In this document: positions 1-8,757 of the stretch, piece by piece | How positions within the stretch are numbered: the first letter of the stretch is position 1 | How the letters are laid out: each line of letters opens with the position of its first letter | Origin: FEN-1297 sp964498065 | GTDB taxonomy: Bacteria; Bacteroidota; Ignavibacteria; Ignavibacteriales; Ignavibacteriaceae | DNA: 35,976 bases | Direction of reading: 5' to 3' | Assembly: GCA_964498065.1 (NCBI GenBank) | Contig: CAZCFZ010000039.1 | Span: forward strand, 1-35,976 | Position numbers and translations under genes: made by a program | The notes under the pieces: model-generated | What the model saw: the letters and a program-made list of their open reading frames with translations, nothing else | Databases searched by the model: none | What the model was told of the DNA's origin: nothing

Positions 1-171
1 AGTGATAATTGAAGCGATTTTGACTAACACTCTATTAAAATAGCATTTTGATATTATATCAAATTTATAATTTACTATTAATTTAAGTGAAATTTTAAAA
101 ATTTTAGGTTTTTTGTTTTTAATTTATTTTTAAAGTACAATTTAATTTTAAAATTTCGATATAATCATATT

Positions 172-1209
172 TTGAAACAAAGAAGAATACTTATAGTCAG
201 ACAGGATAGAATCGGAGATGTTGTTTTATCAACTCCAATTCCCAAAGCAATTAAAAAGCAATGGCCGGATAGCTTTGTGGCTGTCCTGGTTAGGAATTAC
301 ACAAAACCATTATACCTTAATAATCCTAATGTTGATGAGATAATTGTTAATGAAGATTTAGAATGGAAAGGCTTAAGTAATTTCTTTAAAAAAGTAAGAT
401 ATATTAAAAAGTTTAAATTTACACACGCTTTAATGCTATTGCCTTCCGAAAGGATTAACTACCTGTTATTCTTTGCCGGAATAAAAACCCGGATCGGAGT
501 TGGTTATAAATTTTACCAGTTTATCACTTTTGTAAAAGGCGTTAGCCGTCATAAATATATTCCTCTTAAACATGAAGCAGATTACTGCATGGATTTGGCA
601 AGAATAATCGGCATTAATTCTAATGATTTAAATACGGAAATATTTTTAACCGATTCTGAAAAAGAAGAAGTAAATAAGATTAAACAAAAATATACCGGCG
701 ATAATAAAATCTTAATTGGAGTTCACATTACAAACGGTAATTCCGCACCAAATTTTACAGAAGAAAATTACCTCCAATTAATTCATAAATTAAAAAATCT
801 AAATTGTTTTAAAATAATTATAACGGATAATTCAGTACCAGTAAACCTGCAGAATATTGAAGATGTTGAATATCTAAACTTAAATTCGGATTTACGAAAA
901 ACAATTTTAAATATTGCAGCGTTGGACTGCTTAATTTCTTCCAGTACAGGCCCTATGCATATAGCAGCAGCTCTTAAAGTTAAAACCATTTCATTATTCT
1001 GCCCCTTAACGGCTTGCTCACCTAAGTTATGGGGACCCAGCGGAAATGAGAACAGGATAATAATGCCGGGAGAAAATTACTGCTCAATAAAATGTCCAGG
1101 AGATCCAAAAATTTGTAGGTTTGAAGGTGAAAGCGACAGGATGATTAACAATATTTTATATTCTTTAAAGGAGCTTATCCCGGATAATGAGTGTTTAAAA
1201 TCTTTATAA
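172..1209 (+). CDS. Glycosyltransferase family 9 (heptosyltransferase-like)
   Basis: A 345-residue protein of the ADP-heptose:LPS heptosyltransferase family (GT9), which transfers sugars onto the lipopolysaccharide core or related envelope glycans at the cytoplasmic face of the inner membrane. The N-terminus has the family pattern ILIVRQDRIGDVVLSTP (residues 6-22), and the C-terminal nucleotide-sugar half has SSSTGPMHIAAAL near residues 256-268, the usual signature of the second Rossmann domain. Length is typical. It has no transmembrane segment. The start is TTG: no ATG lies upstream in frame, and the conserved N-terminal strand begins a few residues after it. No strong ribosome-binding site is visible. 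The exact donor and acceptor cannot be read from the sequence. It stands alone here, so it cannot be tied to a particular LPS cluster. Confidence 0.85.
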   Translation: MKQRRILIVRQDRIGDVVLSTPIPKAIKKQWPDSFVAVLVRNYTKPLYLNNPNVDEIIVNEDLEWKGLSNFFKKVRYIKKFKFTHALMLLPSERINYLLFFAGIKTRIGVGYKFYQFITFVKGVSRHKYIPLKHEADYCMDLARIIGINSNDLNTEIFLTDSEKEEVNKIKQKYTGDNKILIGVHITNGNSAPNFTEENYLQLIHKLKNLNCFKIIITDNSVPVNLQNIEDVEYLNLNSDLRKTILNIAALDCLISSSTGPMHIAAALKVKTISLFCPLTACSPKLWGPSGNENRIIMPGENYCSIKCPGDPKICRFEGESDRMINNILYSLKELIPDNECLKSL

Positions 1210-1448
1210 GAAATAAATTAATTCCTTTTTTTATCAAAATATTTTCCGGATTTATTTTTTAAAAATGGAATTTACCTTATATAAATATCCACATAATCTC
1301 TTCAATTATTACTTCCATTAACCTTTGAATATTTTTCAATTTTCTCCTTGCACTTATTCAGTGCTGTGATATAGAATATAAATAGTTTTCAAAAACAGTA
1401 TAAATTTTTGGTAACAAAATATTTAGAATAAAGTAATACGGGAGAAAT

Positions 1449-2219
1449 ATGAAATCCAATTATTTTATATATTCGATTTTAATTATATGTCTCCTAGGAG
1501 AAGTTAATTCGAATGCACAAATAAAGCTTGGTCTACAAGGAGGAATAAGTGTTCCAAATTTGAGTGGAGGAACAAATGAAATTAGTCAAGGCTATACTTC
1601 CAGGCTTGCTCCAAGCTTCGGAATATTTGGGAACTATAAACTAAATAATAATTTTTATATACAAGCCGAAATAAATTTTGACGGACAAGGCGGTCAAAGA
1701 AATGGAATACAACCGATCACATCTTCGGATATCCCGATTCAACCTCCTAATGGTTACTTTTATGCAAACTTTAAAAATGTATCTGTTCTTAATTATTTGG
1801 AAATACCTTTAACTATAACATATATGTTCGGTAATTCATCACTCAATTATTTTATAAATGCCGGACCGTATATTGGTATTTTATTAAGTGCAAAAGAAGT
1901 AACAAGCGGGACAAGCACTATTTATATCGATAAGAACGGTTCACCGTTAATGATACCGGTACCTCCTTCGTATCAAACAGAAGCGCCTGTTCCACCTCAA
2001 TCTTTTGACGCAACAACAGATGTTTACAGCAGTCTTAATAAAATAAATGTGGGATTAACCGGAGGAATTGGAATTATTTATCCTATTGCAAAATCTCAAA
2101 GTATAATTTTGGAATTAAAAGGTTTATATGGATTTACCGATGTTCAAAAATATGCATCCGATGGTAAAAGTCATACAGGTAATTTAATAATTGAAGCCGG
2201 ATATGGCTTTGATTTGTAA
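1449..2219 (+). CDS. Outer-membrane beta-barrel protein (PorT-like family)
   Basis: A 256-residue exported protein. A hydrophobic signal peptide covers residues 1-24, with a likely cut after SNA before QIKLG. The mature part starts IKLGLQGGISVPNLSGG and alternates short amphipathic beta strands with Gly/Asn-rich turns, ending in an aromatic-rich strand (AGYGFDL), as in the outer-membrane beta-barrel families common in Bacteroidota. A Pro-rich stretch around residues 170-185 is probably a surface loop. A GGGAG-type ribosome-binding site precedes the ATG. Function is unknown: members range from structural barrels to secretion-linked proteins, and nothing nearby specifies a role. It is the last plus-strand gene before a convergent minus-strand pair. 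Confidence 0.72.
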   Translation: MKSNYFIYSILIICLLGEVNSNAQIKLGLQGGISVPNLSGGTNEISQGYTSRLAPSFGIFGNYKLNNNFYIQAEINFDGQGGQRNGIQPITSSDIPIQPPNGYFYANFKNVSVLNYLEIPLTITYMFGNSSLNYFINAGPYIGILLSAKEVTSGTSTIYIDKNGSPLMIPVPPSYQTEAPVPPQSFDATTDVYSSLNKINVGLTGGIGIIYPIAKSQSIILELKGLYGFTDVQKYASDGKSHTGNLIIEAGYGFDL

Positions 2220-2284
2220 ATTTGAATTAGAAGGAAATTAATACCTTTATTTAGTTTTGCTTTTTTAAAAATGTTATGTGCTTT

Positions 2285-2884
2285 TTACAAACCTATCTTT
2301 AGTTTTATTTTCAGGCTGGTTATTTCGTTATAAATAATAAAATATATGCCGATGAATGCTTCAAATAATAATGTTAAATAAAGAAATATAACTCCTGTTT
2401 TAATATTAATAATATATAACATAAATTTTAACACTAAAGATATTTCATATACGCATAACATAAAATAAAATAAATTTATATGATCTTCTTTATAAAATTC
2501 AATTAATGCATATTTTAAGAAAAGAATAAATGTTACAAGATCTAAAAGCATAAGACAAATTCTCAGCAATTTTACATTACCAAAACATGAGAGTACTAAA
2601 CTTGATACCATTATAATAATAACTAAAAAGATATTGTTTTTTATCGTTTTAATTTCGAATAATGAAAATATGGATAATACTACTAACGGGATAAATATTC
2701 TAAAAGTATTCAAATGGAGAAGCAATAACGTGATTAATGCTATGGGATCCATTACACCATAGATTAAAAAAAATATGAAAAATCTCTTTTTATATTGTCG
2801 AAATGGGACAATAATCCATGTTAAAACCGATAATGAATATATTATATATGGTAATATCATAAATTCTGACAAAATGGAGGGCAT
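2285..2884 (-). CDS. Polytopic membrane protein of unknown function
   Basis: A 199-residue, strongly hydrophobic protein with about six predicted membrane segments (for example residues 6-26, 33-55, 60-80, 85-105, 110-130 and 140-185) and short loops. No catalytic motif or known family was recognised. Its start overlaps the 3' end of the upstream 129-residue gene by 28 bases, which suggests translational coupling and a shared function. It could be a small membrane sensor or anchor. It lies downstream of a two-component system on the same strand but about 490 bases from its response regulator, so a link to it is only a guess. Base composition is more AT-rich than the enzymes nearby, as expected for a Phe/Ile/Leu-rich membrane protein. 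Confidence 0.55.
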   Translation of the reverse strand: MPSILSEFMILPYIIYSLSVLTWIIVPFRQYKKRFFIFFLIYGVMDPIALITLLLLHLNTFRIFIPLVVLSIFSLFEIKTIKNNIFLVIIIMVSSLVLSCFGNVKLLRICLMLLDLVTFILFLKYALIEFYKEDHINLFYFMLCVYEISLVLKFMLYIINIKTGVIFLYLTLLFEAFIGIYFIIYNEITSLKIKLKIGL

Positions 2885-3246
2885 AAAGTTCCTTGCTCCA
2901 ATGTATTATCTCCATTCGTTATTGTTAAAACATTTTTTCTTTTCTCAATAATAGTTGCTGGATTATTACCGCGGGCAAGCAGTTTATTTATCACTGACGT
3001 ACTAAAGACATGAAAAACCGTACTTTTAGAAACAGTGCTTGAATTTCCGTTCGTAAAAATTATGTTTCTGTCTTTGTCCAGTATAATAAGTTTTCCTTCA
3101 ATTATCTGAAACATAATATGATTCTGTGTCTTGGGAATAATTTTTTGCAAGTCGGATGAGTTAATTTTGGTAGAAGAAATAACGATGTCATACAGAGTAT
3201 CTGCTTCTGATTTTGTATAAATCTTACCTATAGTTTCCAACTCCAC
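2857..3246 (-). CDS. Hypothetical cytosolic protein, coupled to membrane protein
   Basis: A 129-residue protein with no signal peptide or membrane segment. The middle, around residues 45-70 (IMFQIIEGKLIILDKDRNIIF), looks like a small beta-hairpin module; the rest is mixed and polar. The C-terminus ends CPPFCQNL, a short cysteine pair that could bind metal or form a disulfide. The family was not recognised. The gene overlaps the following membrane-protein gene by 28 bases and is 127 bases downstream of the NarL-type regulator gene on the same strand, so it may belong to the same transcript. Overlap with a second plausible gene, and lack of a better frame on either strand, support its being real. 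Confidence 0.5.
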   Translation of the reverse strand: MELETIGKIYTKSEADTLYDIVISSTKINSSDLQKIIPKTQNHIMFQIIEGKLIILDKDRNIIFTNGNSSTVSKSTVFHVFSTSVINKLLARGNNPATIIEKRKNVLTITNGDNTLEQGTLCPPFCQNL

Positions 3247-3373
3247 CTCGTTATTTTATTGGAAAATTAAAAATAGAAAATTTATAATAATTGTTTTTAA
3301 CTTCTTTATCAAAGATTTTTAAAAAATATTACATTTTTAAGTGTGATCTTTAAGATATTTTAGGTCATAATTA

Positions 3374-4057
3374 TTAAAATGAATTTGTTTTTTCGTTATG
3401 AGTAAAATCGATTGCAAACTTTATTAATTCCGGTAATGATTTAATATTCAGTTTATGCATTATATTGAACTTGTGAGTTTCCGCAGTTCTTTTACTAATG
3501 GTTATCCGATCCGCAATTTCCGAATTAGTAAATCCATCACCGATTAAATTTAATATTTCCAGTTCTCTTTTTGTCAGCGCCGATACATCTCTGCCGTTAC
3601 TCTTTTGCCGTATAGTTTCATAACTCATTAATAATTCTTCCAGTTTTTCTTCAGGATAATTTTTTCCGAAATACCTTCTACCGTCAAATACCATTTCAAT
3701 AGCATTTACCAATTCTTCTTCCATACAATTTTTATTAATCAATCCCATTCCGCCGGATATTAAACACGAATAAACATATTCTTCGGAATCATACATTGAA
3801 AGGAACAGGGCTTTTACATTTTCATTTGTCTCTTTAATCTTTTTTACTGCCTCTACACCTGAAAGCAGCGGCATAGAAATATCTGCCAGCAAAATATCAG
3901 GATCTAATTCATAATATTTTCTTATAAGCTCTTCACCGTTTTCTGCTTCACCTATAATCAAAATATTATCTACACTGCTTAATATTTTAATTATTCCTGC
4001 GCGAAACAGCTTGTGGTCGTCAGCTATAAGAATTCTTATATTCTCTTCTCTTTTCAT
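3374..4057 (-). CDS. NarL/LuxR-family response regulator
   Basis: A 227-residue two-component response regulator. The receiver domain (about residues 7-125) has the acidic pair D13/D14, the phospho-acceptor D59 in LLADISMP, and K109. A LuxR-type helix-turn-helix follows at about residues 158-218 with the typical LTKRELEILNLIGDGFTNSEIA start. Such proteins bind DNA as dimers once phosphorylated. The start codon overlaps the stop of the upstream histidine kinase by 4 bases (ATGA), so kinase and regulator are translationally coupled and are almost certainly cognate. Target genes are unknown; the coupled membrane-protein pair just downstream is one candidate. Confidence 0.92.
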   Translation of the reverse strand: MKREENIRILIADDHKLFRAGIIKILSSVDNILIIGEAENGEELIRKYYELDPDILLADISMPLLSGVEAVKKIKETNENVKALFLSMYDSEEYVYSCLISGGMGLINKNCMEEELVNAIEMVFDGRRYFGKNYPEEKLEELLMSYETIRQKSNGRDVSALTKRELEILNLIGDGFTNSEIADRITISKRTAETHKFNIMHKLNIKSLPELIKFAIDFTHNEKTNSF

Positions 4058-5193
4058 TCCATTTTCTCCACAGGTATTTCTACAACAAGCAATGTACCGC
4101 CATTATTTGAACTGTCAATTTTAAAAACTCCTTTAAAGTTTTCCACTCTTTCTTTAATATTTATAAGCCCGAAACCATTAAATCTACTATTATTACTATT
4201 AAATCCTATTCCGTCATCATAAATAAGCATTTTTAAAATGTTATTTTGTTTTATAAGCTGTACGGAAAACTCTTTTGCGTAAGAATGTTTTAATATATTA
4301 TTTATTGCTTCCTGTACTATTCTGAATAAAGCTATTTCTAGCTTAGGATTAAGCCTTTCCTCAAATCCAATAACATTCAGGCTCCCTTTTAATAATCCTA
4401 CACCGGAGATTTTATTTATTAAGGATGAAAGAGCCATTATTAATCCCAATTCTTCCAAGACGGGAGGTTTAAGATCGTATAATATTATTTTAAGCTCCAA
4501 CAAAATTTTCTGAAGGGAGTCAATACTTTCTTGAAATTCTTTTTCCATACCGGCATTTTTTATTATATCACGATATTTATTAATCAAGTTCATTTTTAGT
4601 ATTAAAAGATTCTGTCCGATATCGTCGTGCAGTTCTCTTGCAATTCTTTGCCTGTCTTCTTCAATTTTGTTCTGCAGTGCAGATGATAATTCTCTTAATT
4701 TATTTTCATGTTCAATTTTCTCGGTAATATCATGAAAATACAATTGAGCAATTTCCAGGGATGAGATTCCTTTAAAAAGTATTGAATAGTTTTTTGAATT
4801 TAAACTATGAGTAACGTTTTTTGATTTGTCGCTACGAATATAATGTTCAACCGGAAAGTTTATTTGGGGAATAATTTCTCGAATGCGCCTGCCTTCCAGT
4901 TTTTCATCTTTAACAAGTTTGGCAGCTGCATTATTCATATAGATAATCTCACCCTGCAAGTTTATTCTAATTACCGGATCGGGATCCAGTTCTGCAAAAA
5001 GCGCCATCAGTCTTGCATTCTTAAGCTCAAGCTCAGCTTTTTCATCATTATACTTCCGCTGCATTGGACGTACAATATGTTTAAATATAAGGTAAAGAAG
5101 TATAAATAGAAGTATCGTAAAAACAATGGAATAGATTATAGGATCGTTTAAACTAAACAGAAGCTTTAGATATTGATTTAATTCCTTAGACAT
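4054..5193 (-). CDS. PAS-containing sensor histidine kinase (NarX/DesK type)
   Basis: A 379-residue sensor kinase. One membrane segment lies at about residues 18-42, so the protein is inner-membrane anchored with almost no periplasmic part. A PAS domain covers about residues 60-160 (PDPVIRINLQGEIIYMNNAA), a short coiled coil follows, and then a HisKA_3 dimerisation domain with phospho-acceptor H189 in ARELHDDIGQ. The ATPase domain has N298/N299 in the N box, DDGIGF at 326-331 and GFGL at 340-343, so it looks catalytically complete. The lack of an extracellular sensor domain suggests the PAS domain senses a cytosolic or membrane-soluble signal such as redox state or a ligand. It is followed by its response regulator with a 4-base overlap and preceded 5 bases upstream by a small unknown gene. 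Confidence 0.92.
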   Translation of the reverse strand: MSKELNQYLKLLFSLNDPIIYSIVFTILLFILLYLIFKHIVRPMQRKYNDEKAELELKNARLMALFAELDPDPVIRINLQGEIIYMNNAAAKLVKDEKLEGRRIREIIPQINFPVEHYIRSDKSKNVTHSLNSKNYSILFKGISSLEIAQLYFHDITEKIEHENKLRELSSALQNKIEEDRQRIARELHDDIGQNLLILKMNLINKYRDIIKNAGMEKEFQESIDSLQKILLELKIILYDLKPPVLEELGLIMALSSLINKISGVGLLKGSLNVIGFEERLNPKLEIALFRIVQEAINNILKHSYAKEFSVQLIKQNNILKMLIYDDGIGFNSNNSRFNGFGLINIKERVENFKGVFKIDSSNNGGTLLVVEIPVEKME

Positions 5194-5198
5194 ACTCC

Positions 5199-5477
5199 CT
5201 AATTTAAATCATTATCCCTTTTATGTAAATCGTTTATTGAAATTATTTCCGTACTTAGCGCTTCAATAAATTTTTTGGATAATTTTTTTAAGTTCATCTT
5301 AGAATTTATTGCATTGATGGCTTTATATATCACTTCATCAGGAATTTCGGGAAAAGCGGCTTGAATCTCCTTTTTTAAGTAAAATTTGTCCTGATATTCG
5401 TTTAGATTTATAAAACTTCCGTAGTTTAAACTCTCAAGATATATTTTTAAAGATTGTAAATTTATCCCCATAAACAA
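5199..5477 (-). CDS. Small hypothetical protein upstream of histidine kinase
   Basis: A 92-residue soluble, mostly helical protein without recognisable motifs. It reads as one compact helical domain (INLNEYQDKFYLKKEIQ and AAFPEIPDEVIYKAINAI near residues 22-60) followed by a Lys-rich helix. The gene ends 5 bases before the kinase start, so it leads the small protein, kinase, regulator operon. It might be a partner or inhibitor of the kinase, but that is only inferred from position. Two ATGs (codons 1 and 3) are possible starts; the choice changes only two residues. Confidence 0.55.
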   Translation of the reverse strand: MFMGINLQSLKIYLESLNYGSFINLNEYQDKFYLKKEIQAAFPEIPDEVIYKAINAINSKMNLKKLSKKFIEALSTEIISINDLHKRDNDLN

Positions 5478-5691
5478 AATGTTTTTTATTTAAAATAGTC
5501 ACAAATCCTTTTAAATGAATCAGTAAAAATACGTACGAAAATTTTTCGCACATATTAACAATGATTTTTTAATTCGAAAAAAAATTTATATTTACTAAAT
5601 ATGACTATCATTAATCCGTTGTGTGAATTAAATAATAATATATATTAAATGAATTTTTCGATATAAAAATATTTTCAAAAACGCGTTAAAT

Positions 5692-5750
5692 TGTCACCGT
5701 GAGCGGAGTCGAACGGTGAATATAAGTCTTCGACTACGCTCAGACTGACA
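5692..5750. repeat. REP-like imperfect inverted repeat
   Basis: The left arm at 5692-5712 (tgtcaccgtgagcggagtcg plus a) and the right arm at 5730-5750 (ending cgctcagactgaca) pair at 17 of 21 positions, enclosing a short loop. The arms are much richer in G and C than the surroundings. Elements with this TGAGCGGAGTCGA / TCGACTACGCTCA pattern are known to me as dispersed extragenic palindromes in several bacterial genomes. Only this copy is in the window, so the repeat status rests on recall, not on a genome comparison. Confidence 0.65.
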
Positions 5751-5824
5751 TAAGTGTCTATTATTTCACTAATTTTTAAATGATTTTTTATTTCACACAA
5801 CTGCTATCATTAATAAAATAAAAG

Positions 5825-5840
5825 ACGCGCCTAAACGCGT
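5825..5840 (-). terminator. Probable terminator of the arylsulfotransferase gene
   Basis: A stem of acgcg (5825-5829) and cgcgt (5836-5840) with a six-base loop, flanked by aaa and ttt that may extend the stem. Read on the minus strand it is followed by a T-rich stretch (cttttatttta), as expected of a rho-independent terminator, and it lies about 95 bases past the stop at 5934. The stem is short, so termination strength is uncertain. Confidence 0.45.
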
Positions 5841-5933
5841 TTTAAATTTTAAAGATATTTGAGATTTCAATAATTGATATCCTACATATCAATAAAAAAA
5901 TTACATTTTTACAGTTTCCAATTCCACCGTGAA

Positions 5934-8237
5934 TTATTTCAACAGAATCATCTTTTTTACAGAAAAGAAATTTTTCCCGTTTATGCCGTTTGCTTTAATA
6001 GCATAAAAATATACTCCCGATGATAAGTTTGCAGCATTCCATCTTATCTCGTAATTACCAGATGCCTTCATCCCGTTTACCAGTGTTGTTACTCTTTGCC
6101 CTATTGCATTATATATATCTATCCTTACTTGACTTCTTCCCTGTATTGTATATTTTATTATTGTTGACGGATTAAACGGATTCGGATAATTCTGATATAA
6201 TTTGTAGCTCTTTACTATGTTATTTTTATCCGCAACATTTGTTATTACCATATTTCCGAATGTAAAATCGCCTGTCATTGATGTTGTAAATACTAATTCA
6301 TTTTTAGTTGAGTCATAGCTTGTAGCTATTGGAACAAAGTTACTATCTTTGCTGGATCTTCCATACACAATCGTTTCAGCAGGATTTGTTACTGCCGGGA
6401 AATATTTTAAGTTTACATGTACTTCTCCGATATAAGAGGTTACACCTGCCAGTTCTACATTAAAATAACTTGCCAATATTATTGGAGCTGTGCTCTTAAA
6501 TGTCGGATTTATTGGTGCATAATCATAAGTGGCTACTTTCCCAAAAGCATATAATGAAGATGTATCTTGAATAAAGTTTATTGAAATTCCAGTGCTATCA
6601 GGATTATTAAATATGAATAAATTACCCTGATAAAATTCCCCCGAATAACTCGCTGTTGCCTTCGCTTGTTGACTAATCCATGGAAACTTAAATACTCTAT
6701 AAGATGTTTGTCCAGGAGATAAATACATTTCGAGTGCTATAGAATTATCCGGATGAACTTCGGTAAATGCAGGTGCGCCTGTAGAACTGGCAGCGCCCCA
6801 GCCAATAATAGTATTACCATTATCCAATCTTTGTACGGAACCCATTGCAAAATTAAATATATCCGGTTTTGGTCTATATTCCCAAACTAAAGTTGCCGTT
6901 TTACTTTGCTCATCCAATTTATATTCAACAGCACGCGAGTATTGAGGTGAATGCTGATTACCATTATCAAATAAGGTGATATCACCATTCGGTAAAATAT
7001 GTATATCGTGCTGGTAAGAAAAATAATCCGGATAATTTTGGCTGTGCTCATTTATAAATGTAAATTGATTTTCTTTACCTCCCAAGAACCAATCAATTTT
7101 TCCTGTTTGTCGATCAATTTTAATAATGCTTGAAAGGTGTCTCATGGAGAATAAGATATTACCGTCTTTATCCACATCAAAAGCATTTCCGTGAATTAAA
7201 TCAATAGTTTTAGTTGTTAGGTCCACATAAGAATCTGTATCCGGAATGGCATCCCAGCTTCTCCATTGGAAAACAACATTTTTAGATGCATCGAGTTCCT
7301 GAACAATTGCTCCTATAACAGTGGCCGAATCACTTCCTCCATATTGGCTCATATTAACAAGCTCGGGATCAGAAGCAAAAACAAGTGAGTGTCCGTTAGG
7401 CAAAAGCAGAAAATCATGAGTATCGGCTATATAACCGTTTCCGCATTGGATTGTATCAATAGGCGTTAGCGACGTATCCAATACTATCCATCTTACTGCA
7501 AAATATCCGTCTGCCAAAGTTATAATATCCGCATAAGATAACTCGCCGTTGGATTGAACTTTAAAATCCAAAGCAGGCCAACTAGTTCTTTTATATTTTA
7601 CAACTGATCCATCATTATTTAAGATCATTATAAAATTTCCAATCGAATCAGTTTGTGCAAAATGAGCGTTATCATTATCTAAGAATATTTTTCCACTCGC
7701 AGGATTATTTGTGGTATCAACAGTAATAGTAGGAAAATCAGCCGGAAGTGTATCCCCCATAGTTTTGAAGGAATTTATTTTATGCATAACATTATCAATA
7801 TTACCTATAACCGGACTTCCTTTTATTAATGAAAGCGGATTAAGATTAATTCTTTTTGCAAGCAAAGTAGTTTTAAATTGAAATTCTACTTTGGAAAATC
7901 CGGTTCCATCAACAGTTTTAATTCCCGGGTTAACCGTTACATTAACAATTTCATTTGGGATAAATTTAACATCAGGAAAAAATAAAATTGTTTTATTATC
8001 ATCAGATAGTTTTACAGTTCCTTCATGAACTCCGCTTTTAGATCCTACAACGGAGAATTCATCGGCAGATAAACTTGAAGGATTTATATCCGCAGCAGAC
8101 CTAAGAATAATGTTTGTACTAAGAGAAACTAAAGAAGAATTGTTCTTTGGTGAAATGTATTCGAATGTTTGAGAATATGTTAATGTTGTCCCAAGAAAAA
8201 ATATGACGAATAAAAATAAGTAACTTAACGCCTTCAT
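5934..8237 (-). CDS. Arylsulfotransferase-like protein, T9SS-secreted
   Basis: A 767-residue secreted protein. Residues 1-22 are a signal peptide (cut near TYSQ). Residues about 25-123 form a bacterial Ig-like (Big_5/SbsA-type) domain. Residues about 190-510 resemble the ASST/Arylsulfotran_2 beta-propeller family, which transfers sulfuryl groups between phenolic compounds through a sulfohistidine. Candidate active-site residues are H274 (in DTHDF), H349 (in LIHGN), R366 (in SMRH) and H410 (in YQHDIH), spaced like the His/His/Arg/His set of characterised enzymes; the one-to-one match is my inference. Residues about 680-767 are a T9SS type A sorting domain (NYPNPFNPSTI ... VKKMILLK), so the enzyme should end up outside the cell or on its surface. 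Known soluble ASSTs are periplasmic, so the location is unusual. Many ASST-fold proteins are uncharacterised, so activity is not assured. Confidence 0.82.
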   Translation of the reverse strand: MKALSYLFLFVIFFLGTTLTYSQTFEYISPKNNSSLVSLSTNIILRSAADINPSSLSADEFSVVGSKSGVHEGTVKLSDDNKTILFFPDVKFIPNEIVNVTVNPGIKTVDGTGFSKVEFQFKTTLLAKRINLNPLSLIKGSPVIGNIDNVMHKINSFKTMGDTLPADFPTITVDTTNNPASGKIFLDNDNAHFAQTDSIGNFIMILNNDGSVVKYKRTSWPALDFKVQSNGELSYADIITLADGYFAVRWIVLDTSLTPIDTIQCGNGYIADTHDFLLLPNGHSLVFASDPELVNMSQYGGSDSATVIGAIVQELDASKNVVFQWRSWDAIPDTDSYVDLTTKTIDLIHGNAFDVDKDGNILFSMRHLSSIIKIDRQTGKIDWFLGGKENQFTFINEHSQNYPDYFSYQHDIHILPNGDITLFDNGNQHSPQYSRAVEYKLDEQSKTATLVWEYRPKPDIFNFAMGSVQRLDNGNTIIGWGAASSTGAPAFTEVHPDNSIALEMYLSPGQTSYRVFKFPWISQQAKATASYSGEFYQGNLFIFNNPDSTGISINFIQDTSSLYAFGKVATYDYAPINPTFKSTAPIILASYFNVELAGVTSYIGEVHVNLKYFPAVTNPAETIVYGRSSKDSNFVPIATSYDSTKNELVFTTSMTGDFTFGNMVITNVADKNNIVKSYKLYQNYPNPFNPSTIIKYTIQGRSQVRIDIYNAIGQRVTTLVNGMKASGNYEIRWNAANLSSGVYFYAIKANGINGKNFFSVKKMILLK

Positions 8238-8757
8238 TAAAATTTCCTAATTATTATAGTGGTTTATTAATTATATTTGATTTTTCTAAGAAAAGTTTAG
8301 CCAGGCTAAATATTAAATTCTGTTGGAAGTTTTATTCGATTTGGAAAGGAATAATCATTGAATAAAGTATAAATTTTTTCATTAAATATTAACCGTAAAT
8401 TTAGCGTCTAAAATTATTAATTATAACATTAAATAGACATAAAAATAATTCACATAGTTTAAAATTTTATAAATCTAATTTTAATTTAAATAATATTAAT
8501 AAATAAAGGAATAGGCACATTATTCGCATCGACGGAATTATTTGTGCTTCATAATAAATCATTTATTTTCAGCTTGATTATAAAGGGAAAAGGATTTAAT
8601 TTATTTCATATATATAACAACAAATAAAATATTAGTATTTGTTGTTATAATATTTTCTTCCATTTTTCGCGGACAATCTTATATCTCTAATAATGAAAAA
8701 TTCGTTTTAGAATTTTAACAGTAGATAAATTTTTATAAATAAACCTAAGGTGTTAAA
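8238..8757. other. Divergent intergenic region with palindrome
   Basis: A 520-base AT-rich gap between the divergently transcribed arylsulfotransferase-like gene (left, minus) and a small exported protein gene (right, plus). It must hold both promoters. The one clear structure is a perfect inverted repeat at 8613-8649. No credible open frame was found. Confidence 0.6.
8613..8649. repeat. Perfect 14-base inverted repeat (operator or hairpin)
   Basis: Left arm tataacaacaaata (8613-8626) and right arm tatttgttgttata (8636-8649) are exact reverse complements around a nine-base spacer. It lies 109 bases upstream of the small-protein start at 8758 and 376 bases from the arylsulfotransferase start. 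There is no upstream plus-strand gene that it could terminate, so an operator for a dimeric regulator, or an mRNA leader hairpin, are the more likely roles. Confidence 0.6.

Larger units (their letters stand above)
5478..5933. other. Gene-free region with two hairpins
   Basis: A 456-base AT-rich gap between the start of the kinase operon and the end of the arylsulfotransferase-like gene, both on the minus strand. It holds the promoter region of the kinase operon (right of 5477), a REP-like inverted repeat at 5692-5750 and a terminator-like hairpin at 5825-5840. No open frame with a credible start was seen. No promoter could be assigned with confidence. Confidence 0.6.
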
